Below are positions 1 through 10,300 of a DNA stretch of 64,000 nucleotides, in pieces. The stretch covers positions 434,001 through 498,000 of the forward strand of contig MQVO02000011.1 of assembly GCA_001986395.2 (NCBI GenBank), in the 5' to 3' direction. This DNA is from Irpex lacteus (lineage: Eukaryota > Basidiomycota > Agaricomycetes > Polyporales > Irpicaceae). Both the position numbers and the translations under genes were made by a program. Position 1 is the stretch's first letter. Each line of letters starts with the position of its first letter. Below the pieces are notes generated by a model. It searched no databases, was not told the DNA's origin, and saw only the letters and a list, made by a program, of their open reading frames with translations.

Positions 1-36
1 AGCGGCGCGTCGGTATTCTTCTGCGTTATCGCCTGA
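1..36 (+). CDS. Mating pheromone precursor, 3' end only
   Basis: The first 36 bases read in frame as SGASVFFCVIA followed by TGA. The last four residues form a CaaX box (CVIA), the farnesylation signal of basidiomycete lipopeptide mating pheromones. The same C-terminus, with SGGAVFFCVIA, occurs in the complete precursor at 17464-17703 on the opposite strand, so the two are close paralogues. The rest of the gene lies left of the window. The product would be farnesylated, proteolysed and secreted to activate a STE3-type receptor of a compatible mate. The call rests on 11 codons plus the match to the second precursor and the mating-locus context. A chance reading is possible but unlikely. Confidence 0.75.
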   Translation, partial: SGASVFFCVIA

Positions 37-774
37 GTAAGGCTTGTGCCATACACCGTAAGTTCAATCACTGTTACTATTATGACGCCACTTACCAGAT
101 CCCGTGTAGTATGCCAACACCGTTTTATCTTCTTCCTATTTATTGGTCTTCGTGACCCGGAACCTCGTGCACCCCACTATCCTTATGACTATCTATACAG
201 CGTGTTTTCTGTGTCACAACTTCCTGCTGCAATTTCCGACACACGTGGTTCTTCGTTATCTACACTCTTTTACCCATTTTTAACCCTATCCTTCCTCTCT
301 TTCGCCTTCTTAGTGCGTTTTGATTGCAGCCCTCGATTCTAGCGACACCCCACCGAATTGCTTGCTCGACCCCGCTACACTGTGCCCTCTAACCATGTAT
401 GACATTCGTAGATAGTTATCTATCTTGCTCCCCTCCTGAATCCCAGTAAACTTGCTCATGTTGGCTAACTCGAACCTCGTTCTAACGATTATGCAGCCTT
501 GTTAACGTTGAGTGGTATCAGTAGCGCTAAGGCATACACGATGCCCTCAGGTCTCATGTCAGCGCTCAACGTTTAGTGGTGTCAGGTGTCCTCAACCCCG
601 CCTGGTCACAAAAATACATATTCCTTTCTTCTCGCTTACTTGCTCGACATCGAAAGTAGTATGCAGCAAATGAAGTGATTTTATCCTTTAATAAGCCCTG
701 TCGAGCCCGTTTGCATAGTGGTCAGACCTTTCTCCTTTTCTGAGGCAAGTCAATATTCCAGCGCCGATTCACCA
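37..774. other. Intergenic, no gene recognised
   Basis: No supported coding region is visible. A 98-codon reading at 46-342 has no recognisable features. The stretch at about 539-655 contains the words GATGCCCTC and TTGCTCGACATCGAA. These resemble the 3' part of the dispersed repeat described below and may be a decayed fourth fragment of it. Confidence 0.4.
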
Positions 775-1954
775 AATGAATTCATGAGATTAACTCGCGA
801 GATTGACTGCGGCGTGGCGGAAGCATCGGGCGATCCTCCAATTCTTTGAGATCCAGTTAGCGCTGAGAACGCGTCGCGTCGACCACGCGCGCTTGCCACC
901 TCTGACACAACGACAACTGTCGCAAATCTCAAGTCCTCAGGAGAGTGGAACAGCTGAGAGCCTGACCTATCAAAGAGGTTAGTATGGATTGTCTCATACC
1001 TGATAGGACGTATTCGATTGACTGACGCGAATTTAGGGTGCTGTATTTCCGAGTATCCAAACTCTGCACTGCCAGGAACAAGCATTCACCCCTCGAGGCC
1101 CCGGCCGCACTGCTTCCGATGTAACCGAGTACAACAAGTCTAGACTGTAATCCACATGCTCACATGCTTGCTGTGCGGGGCTATCCATCGTGTTTCGGCC
1201 GCTGTGTGGCCAGTGGCCACGAATGGCTGCTGCGCCACGAATGCACGCTAACAGCTGCTTGTTAGCGAGAGGAGCATCCGGGAGAGGGTGTAGACTCTGC
1301 CCACGGGTGAATTGGGCTCAGAAGGTGGCGCAGGTGCGTAATTGTTTCGAGCGTCAGTTAGGCCCTAGTGGGCCTAACTGACGCTGGTACTACGATCTAG
1401 TACTTCATCCGTCATGCTGGGTATTTCCTCTGAGGAGGATGACTCGTCTTGTTGCGGCCTTCAACAGGTATCTGGGGGCTTAGCACAGCTACAGAGGACA
1501 CTCATATTCGGAAGCGGTGCCGTTTCGCGTGAGTCCCACTCTGATACTTGTCATTGCGTCGTCGAGCCGTGCCAGCTGACCATGACTAATATACGTACGG
1601 GCGAGAATTTATCGGGTAAATTGTTCTGTATGGGCCTCCCTGCACAGAGCAGAGCAAGGTGCGACCAAATCAAGAAGATTCCCAACTCCATCTGACCGAT
1701 GAGGAGCATCGCCTCGGACCGTCCGCTCGGTCTGACCGCAATTACGATGGTCGTTGTCCTGAACTTTATCGCGCTCAATTTCTCAGCAGGGGTATCTCAT
1801 CTTTTCAATTCGAAATCAATATCCAGGAGAGGCGTAAACTGATGTGCTGATCAACTCCGAAATCGTCCCCGTGATTTTTTTGCCCACCATACTAGCGATC
1901 GCCACCAGCGCCACATGCAACGTTCCCTGGTGACCTTGTATTTGGATTTCGCGC
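775..1954 (+). repeat. Dispersed repeat copy 1, left part (split by the KDZ element)
   Basis: This stretch matches 18455-19630, and more weakly 20505-21480, in the same order. Shared landmarks are GATTGACTG(C/T)GGCG, GACTGACGCGAATTTAGG, a run around TTTCGGCC..TGTGTGGCCA, GAGGAGCATCGC-like words, CTGAACTTTATCGCG and GCCACATGCAACGTTCC. No long conserved reading frame runs through the copies, so it looks like a non-coding or long-dead repeat. The copy continues at 16441 after the transposon. Confidence 0.75.
1350..1385. repeat. Perfect 16-bp hairpin inside repeat copy 1
   Basis: AGCGTCAGTTAGGCCC (1350-1365) is followed by a 4-base loop and its exact reverse complement (1370-1385). In repeat copy 2 the same place (about 19045-19070) keeps only one arm, GGCCTAACTGACGCT. 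The hairpin is therefore specific to copy 1, or was lost in copy 2. Confidence 0.8.
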
Positions 1955-1963
1955 GATGCCCTC
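1955..1963. repeat. Left target-site duplication of the KDZ element
   Basis: GATGCCCTC lies directly before the terminal inverted repeat and is repeated exactly at 16432-16440. The paralogous unoccupied site in repeat copy 2 has a single GATGCGTTC between the same flanks (GCGC on the left, GGTATGTTCC on the right). This supports a 9-bp duplication. A 7-bp duplication with a terminal inverted repeat starting CAGTAG fits almost as well. Confidence 0.9.
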
Positions 1964-2200
1964 AGTAGTAGTAAACAGGATTGTAGTACAATTCTGGACT
2001 CTTGTCCACGTAAACTGTGGCATTAGTCCTGGTCATTGTAGATACGCCCTCTGCCTACCATGCTTGTAATACAATGCCTATATTGTCGTAGCACGCGTTA
2101 GTGAGCATTGTAGTGTGTGTCTAGAGCATTGTAGTAAGTATTGTACATACCTAGATATTTGTAGTAGCCGTCCAGGGCCTTGTAGCGTAGCTCAAGGGGT
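1964..2200 (+). repeat. Left terminal inverted repeat
   Basis: This is the reverse complement of about 16195-16431. The outer part (to about 2147) is almost identical to its partner. After that the two ends stay alignable only in blocks such as GTAGTAGCCGTCCAGGGCC and then drift into the tandem arrays. High identity of the tips suggests a recent insertion or continuing selection for transposase binding. Confidence 0.9.
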
Positions 2201-4060
2201 ATTGTAGCACATGCCCAGGAGCTTATAGTCGAGCGCCCGGAGTATTGTAATACATGTCTAGGCACTTGTAGTCGTCGCCTATGGTCTGGTAGGCCTTGTA
2301 GCGTCTGTCTAGGGATATTGTAGTGCATGCCCGTGGCCTTGTAGCGGTCACCTAGGCGGATTGTAGTGTGTACCGAGGAGCTTGTAGTGGTCGTCTAAGG
2401 ACATTGTAGTACATACCTAAGACGTTGTAATGGTCGTCCAAGGCCTTGTAATAGTCATCCGAGGGCTTGTAGTGGTCGTCTAGCGGTATTGTAGTGCGTA
2501 CCGAGCAGCTTGTAGTGGTCGTCTAGGGCCTTGTAATGGTCGTCCAAGGCCTTGTAATAGCCTTCCAAGGGCTTGTAGTGGTCGTCTAGGGGTATTGTAG
2601 TGCGTACCGAGGAGCTTGTAGCGTCCGTCTACGGACATCGTAGTACATGCCCGTGGCCTTGTAGTGGTCGTCTAGAGGTATTGTAGTGCGTGCTGAACAG
2701 CTTGTAGTGGTCGTCTAGGGACATCGTAGTACATACCTAGGGATTTGTAATGGTCGTCCAAGGCCTTGTAATAGTCATCCAAGAGCTTGTAGTGGTCGTC
2801 TAGGGGTATTGTAGTGCGTACCGAGGAGCTTGTAGTGGCCATCTAGGGACATGGTAGTACATACCTAGGGCCTTGTAATAGTCATCTAGGGGCTTGTAGT
2901 GGTCGTCTAGGGGTTTTGTAGTGTGCACCGAGAAGCTTGTAGCGTCCGTCTGGGGACATTGTAGTACATGCCTGTGGCCTTGTAGTGGTCGTCTAGAGGT
3001 ATTGTAGTGCGTGCTGAGCAGCTTGTAGTGGTCGTCTAGGGACATCGTAGTACATACCTAGGGATTTGTAATGGTCGTCCAAGGCCTTGTAATAGTCATC
3101 CAAGAGCTTGTAGTGGTCGTCTAAGGGTATTGTAGTGCGTACCGAGGAGCTTGTAGCGTCAGTCTAAGGACATTGTAGTACATGCCCATGACCTTGCAGC
3201 GGTCGTCTAGGGTATTGTAGTGCGTGCTGAGCAGCTTGTAGTGGCCGTCTAGGGACATGGTAGTACATACCTGGGAGCTTGTAACAGTCGTTCAGGGCCT
3301 TGTAGTGGTTATCTAGTGACCTTGTAGCGGTCGCCTAGGCGTATTGTAGTGTTTATCGAGGAGCTTGTAGCGTCCGTCTGGGGACATTGTAGTACATGCC
3401 CGTGGCCTTGTAGTGGTCGTCTAAGGGTATTGTAGTGCGTACTGAGCAGCTTGTAGTGGGACATCGTAGTACATACCTAGGGCTTGTAATAGTCGTCCAA
3501 GGCCTTGTAGAAGGCCCGAGGTGTATTGTAGTGTGTACCGAAGAGCTTGTACCGTCCGTCGAGGGGTATTGTAGTACATGCCCGTGGCCTTGTAGCGGTC
3601 GTCTAGGGGTTTGTAGCGGTCGTCTAGGGGTATTGTAGTGCGTACTGAGCAGCTTGTAGTGGCCGTCTAGGGACATGGTAGTACATACCTAGGGCCTTGT
3701 AATAGTCATCTAGGGGCTTGTAGTGGTCATCTAGGGGTTTTGTAGTGTGCACCGAGAAGCTTGTAGCGTCCGTCTAAGGACGTTGTAGTACATGCCTGTG
3801 ACATTGTAGCGGTCGCGTAGGCGTATTGTAGTGCATACCGAGAACTTGTAACGTTCGCCTACGCATTGTAGTACATACCTAGGAGCTTGTAATGTTTGTC
3901 TAGGCATTGTAGTACATACCTAGTAGGAGCTTGTAATGGTCGTCCAGGGCCTTGTAATAATTATCCAAGGGCTTGTAGTAGCTGTCTAGGTAAACTGTAG
4001 TGCATGCCGAAGAGCTTGTAGTGACCATCTAGTGATGTTGTAGTCCATGCCCAGGAACTT
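2090..4060 (+). repeat. Subterminal tandem array, left arm (about 21-bp units)
   Basis: Roughly ninety degenerate units resemble TTGTAGTGGTCGTCTAGGG, alternating with variants such as TATTGTAGTGCGTACCGAGG. The reverse complement of the same motif makes up the right-arm array. Because the period is close to a multiple of three, several meaningless open frames run through it. Subterminal repeats of this kind are usually transposase binding sites; that role is inferred here. Confidence 0.9.
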
Positions 4061-4257
4061 GTGACGGCCGTCTTTGCTGAACTCCAACATCGATTATTGC
4101 ATGCGAAGTCAGCTGGAGCCTTACCATTTATGGTCATTTCCGAATTGGGATGTTGAACCCTTGTGGCGCTCTGATGGCACAGCAGTAATAACTATCGAAG
4201 TTACAGTAAAGTGGATACACGCGAAAACCAATACAGTACACAAACAACATTCTACAA

Positions 4258-7200
4258 TCAAATCATTTCTTCATCTGATGCACTCGAGCCCTCTTCAACC
4301 TCCTCAGCCTCCACTGGAATCCTAGCGGGTGCAGCGGCCTGCTCACCTTCAGGCTGATTGGGGTTGTCGACGTCTTGCGTGCGAGCTCGCTCGGCGACCC
4401 ACTGCGCGCGAAGTTGTTGAACCATGAGAAAGGGCACCCACATGTTCTGGAACTTCAATGCGAGGGCTTCATACATACGTGCTTGCTTTTCAGCATAGGC
4501 GGCAAGACCAACACAAAGTGCGGTGGAGAGTCCTGCGTGGCGTTGGCATTCCAAGTCACGCCACCAGGTGGCCTTCCATTCGAAGAAGACCAGGACACGG
4601 CGCATCTCTTCTTGAAGAAGTTGAACTTCCTCGCGCCACCGTCGCGCACGAGCGCGGGTCTTCATCCATTCGATTCGCATGCACTCGTCCACTTCCTCGT
4701 CCTCGTTATTGCCTGTACTTGCCTGCCTAGCAACTCGCCATATCCACGACACCTCGCGGTGACCTTCACCGAGTGGACGGCTGTCATCATCGTCTCCAGG
4801 CCCTCTGATATCCTTGTCCGCGAGAGGTCTCAACCGCGTGGACCATTCCCCATTGGGCTGAAGGACGGGCAAGACCGAATAAGCAGCCCGGTACCGCATC
4901 GCAGCGACGTGTGTTTTATCCTTGAACTTATCATAGAGATTACGAATCCGTGTGTTGGGCTTCTGACCAGTGCCCGAGACGTTCAGGTGCTTAAATTGGG
5001 CAACTCCGGCCATAGTGCGGCGCAGACGTCGGATGCTCGCGAGCGCGTCATCTGCGATAGCAACCCGAAGACGACCTTCTTTCCCAGCAAGGGCCGATAG
5101 AGAGCGATCATTGAGAAGCCGCACAGAAAGGGCCGAGGGAAGGAAAAGAGGAATATCCTCAGCGTGAACACGAGCAAGGTTATCGTTATCGCCGTTGCCG
5201 CTATCACCATCCCCGTCGGCGTCCCCGGTGTCAGTGTCGTCATTGCTGTCGTATCTGTTGCTAGCCTTCCACGCAGCCAGCAAAGGTCCGACCGATGGCA
5301 TGTATACTTCTTGAATCTTGCGCCAGGCCTCAATACGATTCACGAGCGAGTTGCGCTTGGTCTGTAGTCTCGCCTGGTCAGCCACGGATTGCTTCACCTT
5401 CGCACGTAGTCGTAGTGTACGCCTGTAAATGTGTTAGACCGTCGGCATGTGTATATAGGTATATACTGACTGTGTATCTTCAAGGTCGAGTCCTATCTGT
5501 AGGAAGGCGGAGGCGGTAACCTCATGTGGAGAGGGTACACCGGAAGCTGCATCGGCCGCTTCCTCATTTGCGAGCTTGAGTTTGATGTCCGCGAGAGTCA
5601 TGGCTAAAACACACAAGCATCAGTATCAAGCAAACAAGGGTACATATATTCTTACATGTTGTCCGCTCGACGAACGGATCAGGGCTCGTGTACGGGTCCG
5701 CGTCCCAGCGCTCGATAACCGTCTTCCACTTCGAGATCTGGGTGTCCGTGAAGGTTGTCGAGAACTCTTCGAAGATGGCCTCTTGCTTCTGTGTCATCTC
5801 GCATGCTTCACGTAGTCGTCGAAGTAATAGAACACCTGTCAAAACTCAGTATAAGGTGCCTGTGAGGAGTCTAATACTTACCAAAGCCGAGAATCTTTTG
5901 CCAGTTCCAGGAACCCCAATGGTCGTTGACGACCTCGCGCCGAGCAGCTGGAGCCATCTCCTTTGTGCTCATTGAGACCGGATTCATGTGCGCCCACCCA
6001 GTCTCGACACCTTCACCATACGTGCGACCGGAACACGGTAGGTAGTTGAGAGAGAATTGCGAGTGGTTCGCCTCTCCATGTACACGCCAGTGTTTCTTGG
6101 GAATGGCCCACTTGATCGCATCAATGATGGCCTGGTTGAGACGCATGGAGGGAGGGAATTCGGCGACACGCTTGGCGAAATTCTTCGAGTACTGACACGC
6201 TATGTCGTACGTGAGGAAGATATCCACGGAGGTGCCCTGCAAAGAATATAGAAGCACGTAGTCCATTGTGCAATACCTGTGAGTGATGACACTCGTTAGG
6301 AGACAACACCTCGAGAGCAAGGTGAGCTTACTTTTCGCCCTTTTGTAAATCTGCAAGACCATTCCCGCGGACGAGCGTGTGTCGGTTACACAGGCACGCG
6401 GCAGTACCGGATACCAAATACCCGCCATGCGGGACGTTGGCGTTTCGAATAGCTTTGTGCTCGGCTGAACACGTGTTAGTCTTAAACAGCATATTAGAAA
6501 GTTAGCCCGCAGAACCGTTCAAAACACAATACTTACCTCCTGTTGCTCGCCCATGCCCTCGATAAATTGGCTGTACTTTGAGTCTTCGACGAAGTATGCC
6601 CAACCAGGAGCTAGCTCCACGTCCTTGAAGCCTCGGTCCTTGAGCTTGAGACGGAAATTTGCGTCGAGCATGAGATAGAGGACATATAGCCACCTATAAC
6701 AGATTAGCTTGAGCAATGCGGCATAAGTAGTTACTAACTTACGCAGTCTCAGGCGGGGCTTGAGCCCAGTCCGTTGGCAGATTTCTTCCGGGATGAGGGC
6801 AGGCAGGACACTCTACCGCGCACTCACCCTCCTTTGTGTTCTCGATGCCTTTTGGATCGTGGCCACGACCACTCCTTTTGAGAAGCAGAAGGTTGCGCCA
6901 CATGCGCATTACCACCGCCAGCGGCTTGTAACGATCCTACGTAGCTCATTGGTAAGCAGCAGAGTTGCGCACAAGTGTTGATCAAACTTACAATTGTCGC
7001 GCGTGTCCCCGAGTTATCCGTGATACGGGAGAGGGTCTTGTGATAATCATGAAGGCTTGTCTTCCCTTGAAGGGTTAGCTCGTGGAAAAAATCCAGTGCG
7101 CGGAACGTGAAGGCAGTTGTCGTCCGTTGATGGGAAGCGGGGAACCATCCGTACCGCATAAGCTGGGCCCATTCGGGAGTAACAGAGCCTTCGTGAGTTA

Positions 7201-8013
7201 GGCACGCGCAAAACTGGATATCGACTTCATGGAAGCCGTTGGTGTGGCCTACAACGAACTCCGTCTTGAATCTACCGGGATGAGGACACTGCCGGCCGTC
7301 GTGGCCGAGGCGTACGATGTGGCCAAGCGCGCGCAAGGATGTACGATCGAAACACTTGTTGTTCCACCGCTAGGGAGTTAATTAGCCAAAGTTGATCGTG
7401 TGAAAGATAACAACAACGTACCTCGATCGCGTGAAGACTACGCACACGATGTTCGTCTACTATACACGACTTGCACATCAGCTCACCCCCGTCACAGTCG
7501 ATGCACCTAAACTCTCCAGCGGCACTACGGCCTTGGAGTTCGCATCGAGTACACTTGAGCGATGGCGATGTGGTGTCCTGCCCATGTCCGTCGTGTCGCA
7601 GCAGCTCGTCCAAGTACTGGGTGCGTAACGGCAGCCAGTCACCGAGGTTGTCCTAACGAACACGTGTGAGATTAACTAGAGAAATAAATCTAAAGACGTA
7701 CAACGGCACGTCGCGCCTGGCGGTGTGGACGAGCTTCTATTGGCTGAACAACTGGCTCCTCCACAGGAGTGACCACTTCGCCCTGTGACAGGTCTACTGC
7801 AGTCACGTTCCGATGGACGGCAGCGAGACGACCCCGGGACGAGCTTGCAATCCGGAGAGTTGATACTGTAGTCCGCTTGTCATGCTGGGCACGTTGCTGC
7901 TCGATCTCTGGCTCAGGGGAGCCAATTGTTTTGAACTTGCCATTCTTCCGTCGGGGTCGGCCCTTCGAGGTGCCCTGCTTCTTGGACGTGGGCTGAGGTT
8001 GTGATGAGGACAT
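4258..8013 (-). CDS. KDZ transposase (CxC2 cysteine cluster + KDZ DDE domain)
   Basis: Ten exons join in frame to 1097 aa: 8013-7702, 7652-7422, 7369-6992, 6936-6743, 6693-6537, 6480-6332, 6276-5882, 5835-5656, 5603-5471 and 5422-4258. The N-terminus is basic and disordered. Residues about 138-177 form the CxC2 cysteine cluster (KCTRC..FRCIDC..LMCKSC..H..H) typical of KDZ transposases. Then follow RQCPHPG, VGHTNGFHEVDIQFC, YGWFPAS and DRYKPLAVVMRMWRNL, all family hallmarks. The catalytic core holds MDY (D479), YDIACQ (D498) and a GEGVETGW acidic motif (E562/E565). The last 380 residues form a long helical tail ending in an acidic stretch. The exon 9 donor is GTCAGT, chosen because it alone keeps frame and restores the family-like LEDTQRTLR. 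It should cut and paste the surrounding element. No stop or frameshift is seen, so it may be active. Confidence 0.95.
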
Positions 8014-8339
8014 GGCATAGTGAGAGAACAGGGAGACGAGACGAGAGAGAGGCGGGAGAAAAGTGGGAGAATGCAGATGTGATCAGATAACTACGAAGTA
8101 AGGCAAGAAAACACTTACTACGCATGCTCGTCGCTGGCCTCAAATCGGACTTTAGCATGATCAAGCATGGAGGATGAGGGTGATGGGAGAGTGTGTCGTG
8201 AGGTTTGATGGTTGATATCCAAGCGCGCGTCCTAAGCCAATAGCCTTTCATTCCCACGCCGTCTGTGCATCTTTAATTCGAGATTATTTACTCGCCGAGA
8301 TCCCCGACCATCAAGTCCCGCCGGCCCCGCCCATGCGAC
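8014..8339. promoter_or_regulatory. Region upstream of the transposase gene
   Basis: No gene is visible between the transposase start and the internal palindrome. It presumably holds the transposase promoter. I see no convincing TATA box at the expected distance. Confidence 0.35.
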
Positions 8340-10090
8340 TAGCTTGATCGCCGTGCCGCACATGCTCAGTGGCGCTTCCGCACTCGTCCTCACTGTTTCC
8401 GACGATGAGGACATCCCAATGCTGTCTCTCCTCTTTCACTTCAACTCTCTCCGTAATTTTTTGTACCATTGGATAATTAAATACGTAGATTACGAATATC
8501 ATGTTTTCATGCTTGTGAGTGCGCTGGATCTGTATGTAGAGGCCAGATCTGGTAGGGCCATATGGGTAAACACGCTTTCGTGCAAGTAGTCATTCCATAA
8601 ACTCATAAACAACTGGACCACCAGCATAAATAATGGGTTTTATCTATGTAGGGAACATTGTACTTGGTGGCGGGGCCATAGAAAAAGTCCTATGCACTGT
8701 GTATGCCGGCTGCTAAATGAAAGTTACCACACACTTATTGAGACTCATAATAAATATTTGACGTATCAGATACTAGTCTCATACATGTACTTGTTAGTAA
8801 TATACCGCTCGATCATCATGGTAGCTGCAGGATCGTCTTCAGAGTGGATGTGCTCCTGCTCCCCTCATCTACACGAAAAGCGCCTTCCCCTCAACAGGGA
8901 ACTTGCGGCGCGCACAAAATAACATTGCAGTCGAGTAGATAGAGCTCACATACAGTAGTGTATAAATTTTTATGCCCCCCTTCTCTCTGTATATGATGCT
9001 AGAGTGTGTACAACAGTGATCAGTGCGCTCAGACTCTGCCAAAAACCGCATATTACCTGATATAAGTGAGTACACTGCGAGGAGGGATAAACTATGTATT
9101 GGAGCATGTTCTACACATATAATAATGGGATGCTGGCACTTTACCGCGAGCCGATTGAAGTCCTAGGACGTCAGATATGTCGGATACCGTGCAGGGAGCA
9201 GTTTGCAGATGTGAAGTGAAGTGCAATTCCTTACGCACTGCGACTTCACTCCAGCGACATTTGGCTGTATCTAAGGCTACAGAACTTCAATCCGGTTGCG
9301 GTAAAGTGCTGTTAGTATGTTATCGTATGTGTAGAATACGCTCCAATATGTACTTTAGTCCCCTTCACAGTGGACGGACTTATATAGGGTAATGCATGGG
9401 TTTTGGTACAGTCTGGACACAGTGATCATTGTTGCACGCGTTCTAGTGTCATGTACGGGACACCGGGGGTCGTAAAAATTGGCAAACTACTGTATATAGG
9501 TACTATCTCAACAAATGCAGGGTTATCGTGTGCACGCAGTAAGTTCTCTGTTCATGGCAAGGCGCTTTTCACTCAGATGAGGGGAGCAGGAACACATCTA
9601 CCCCGGAGAGGTTACCGCGCATACCGTAGTGATCAAACAATACATCGATGACAAGGATACATATTGCACTAGTATTGACTAGCTAAAGTATTTATTATAT
9701 GCTCCAATGAGTGTGTGGCCACCTTCTCTGGTGCCCAGCATACCCAGTGCATATCGCCATTCGTGCAGTTCCAGCACTTAATATAGTATTACAGAAGTAG
9801 TGTAAGTAAGTTGTAAGCTCTATTAAAACGTTTATTAGAGGATGTAGCGTCCGTAATCCTGCAGGAAAGTATTTACCTTTGTGGCCACACCAGATCCAGA
9901 ACCCAGATTCAGATCCAGCGGGTTTATAGGTACACGAATATGGTGTTTGTAATCTATATGTAGAGATGTCCTACAGTACAAAAAGCGATGGGGAGAATCG
10001 AAGTAGATGAGGGAGAATGGAATTATAGTGTCCTCATCGTTGGTAACGACGACCGCAGGTGGAAAGACATCACCGAGGATTGCTCGCACG
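8340..10090. repeat. Imperfect 1.75-kb inverted repeat inside the element
   Basis: The left half (about 8340-9060) matches the reverse complement of the right half (about 9400-10090), with the axis near 9220. Matched blocks include GAGGGGAGCAGGA..CACAT (about 8851-8873 and 9578-9600), AAGGCGCTTTTC (8878-8889 as reverse complement and 9560-9571), TATTTATTAT..AGTGTGTGG, and GATGTCCTCATCG / TGTCCTCATCG with the following codons. Identity is moderate, so the duplication is old compared with the element tips. Two short related reading frames, 8344-8589 (+) and 9835-10143 (-), lie at the outer ends and face each other. Confidence 0.75.
8344..8589 (+). other. Short reading frame, left palindrome arm (81 codons)
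   Basis: The predicted peptide contains DDEDIP, NFLYHWI, DYEYHVF and ALDLYVEARSGRAIWVNT. The antisense-facing frame at 9835-10143 has NDEDTIIP, RFLYCR, DYKHHIRV and PLDLNLGSGSGVATKVNT in the same order. The two share a reading frame, not just bases. I do not recognise the family. It may be a remnant of a gene exon or simply a frame kept open by chance in a palindrome. Confidence 0.3.
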
Positions 10091-10143
10091 ACAATCACAC
10101 GATTTGATGGCGCCAGGACGCAGGCAAGTACCGAAATAGGCAA
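9835..10143 (-). other. Short reading frame, right palindrome arm (102 codons)
   Basis: This is a partner of the frame at 8344-8589, on the opposite strand. The N-terminal part (VLACVLAPSNRVIVVRAIL) is hydrophobic. The shared block runs from NDED to KVNT. No homologue is recognised. Whether either copy is expressed cannot be judged from sequence. Confidence 0.3.
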
Positions 10144-10300
10144 GGACTTATGTATTGATCAAGTCATTTGGGCGTTGTCATTTTACTCAATCAAGCTCGT
10201 GGTTTGAATAGCGTTCGTTTCACTGCAGTCAACCGGGAGCAAAGTATATCCATATTATAGAACAAACTTCAGCGACGAACAACATTGCATATACAATATT

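Noticed and set aside
2098..3676. Open frames of 76-107 codons in the left array (His/Tyr/Leu-rich repeats)
   Set aside because: They arise because the array period is close to 21 bp, a multiple of three; composition is repetitive and no splice or start context supports them.
4375..5100. 241-codon plus-strand frame over the transposase
   Set aside because: It is antisense to the conserved C-terminal exon of the KDZ transposase, which has family motifs and correct introns.
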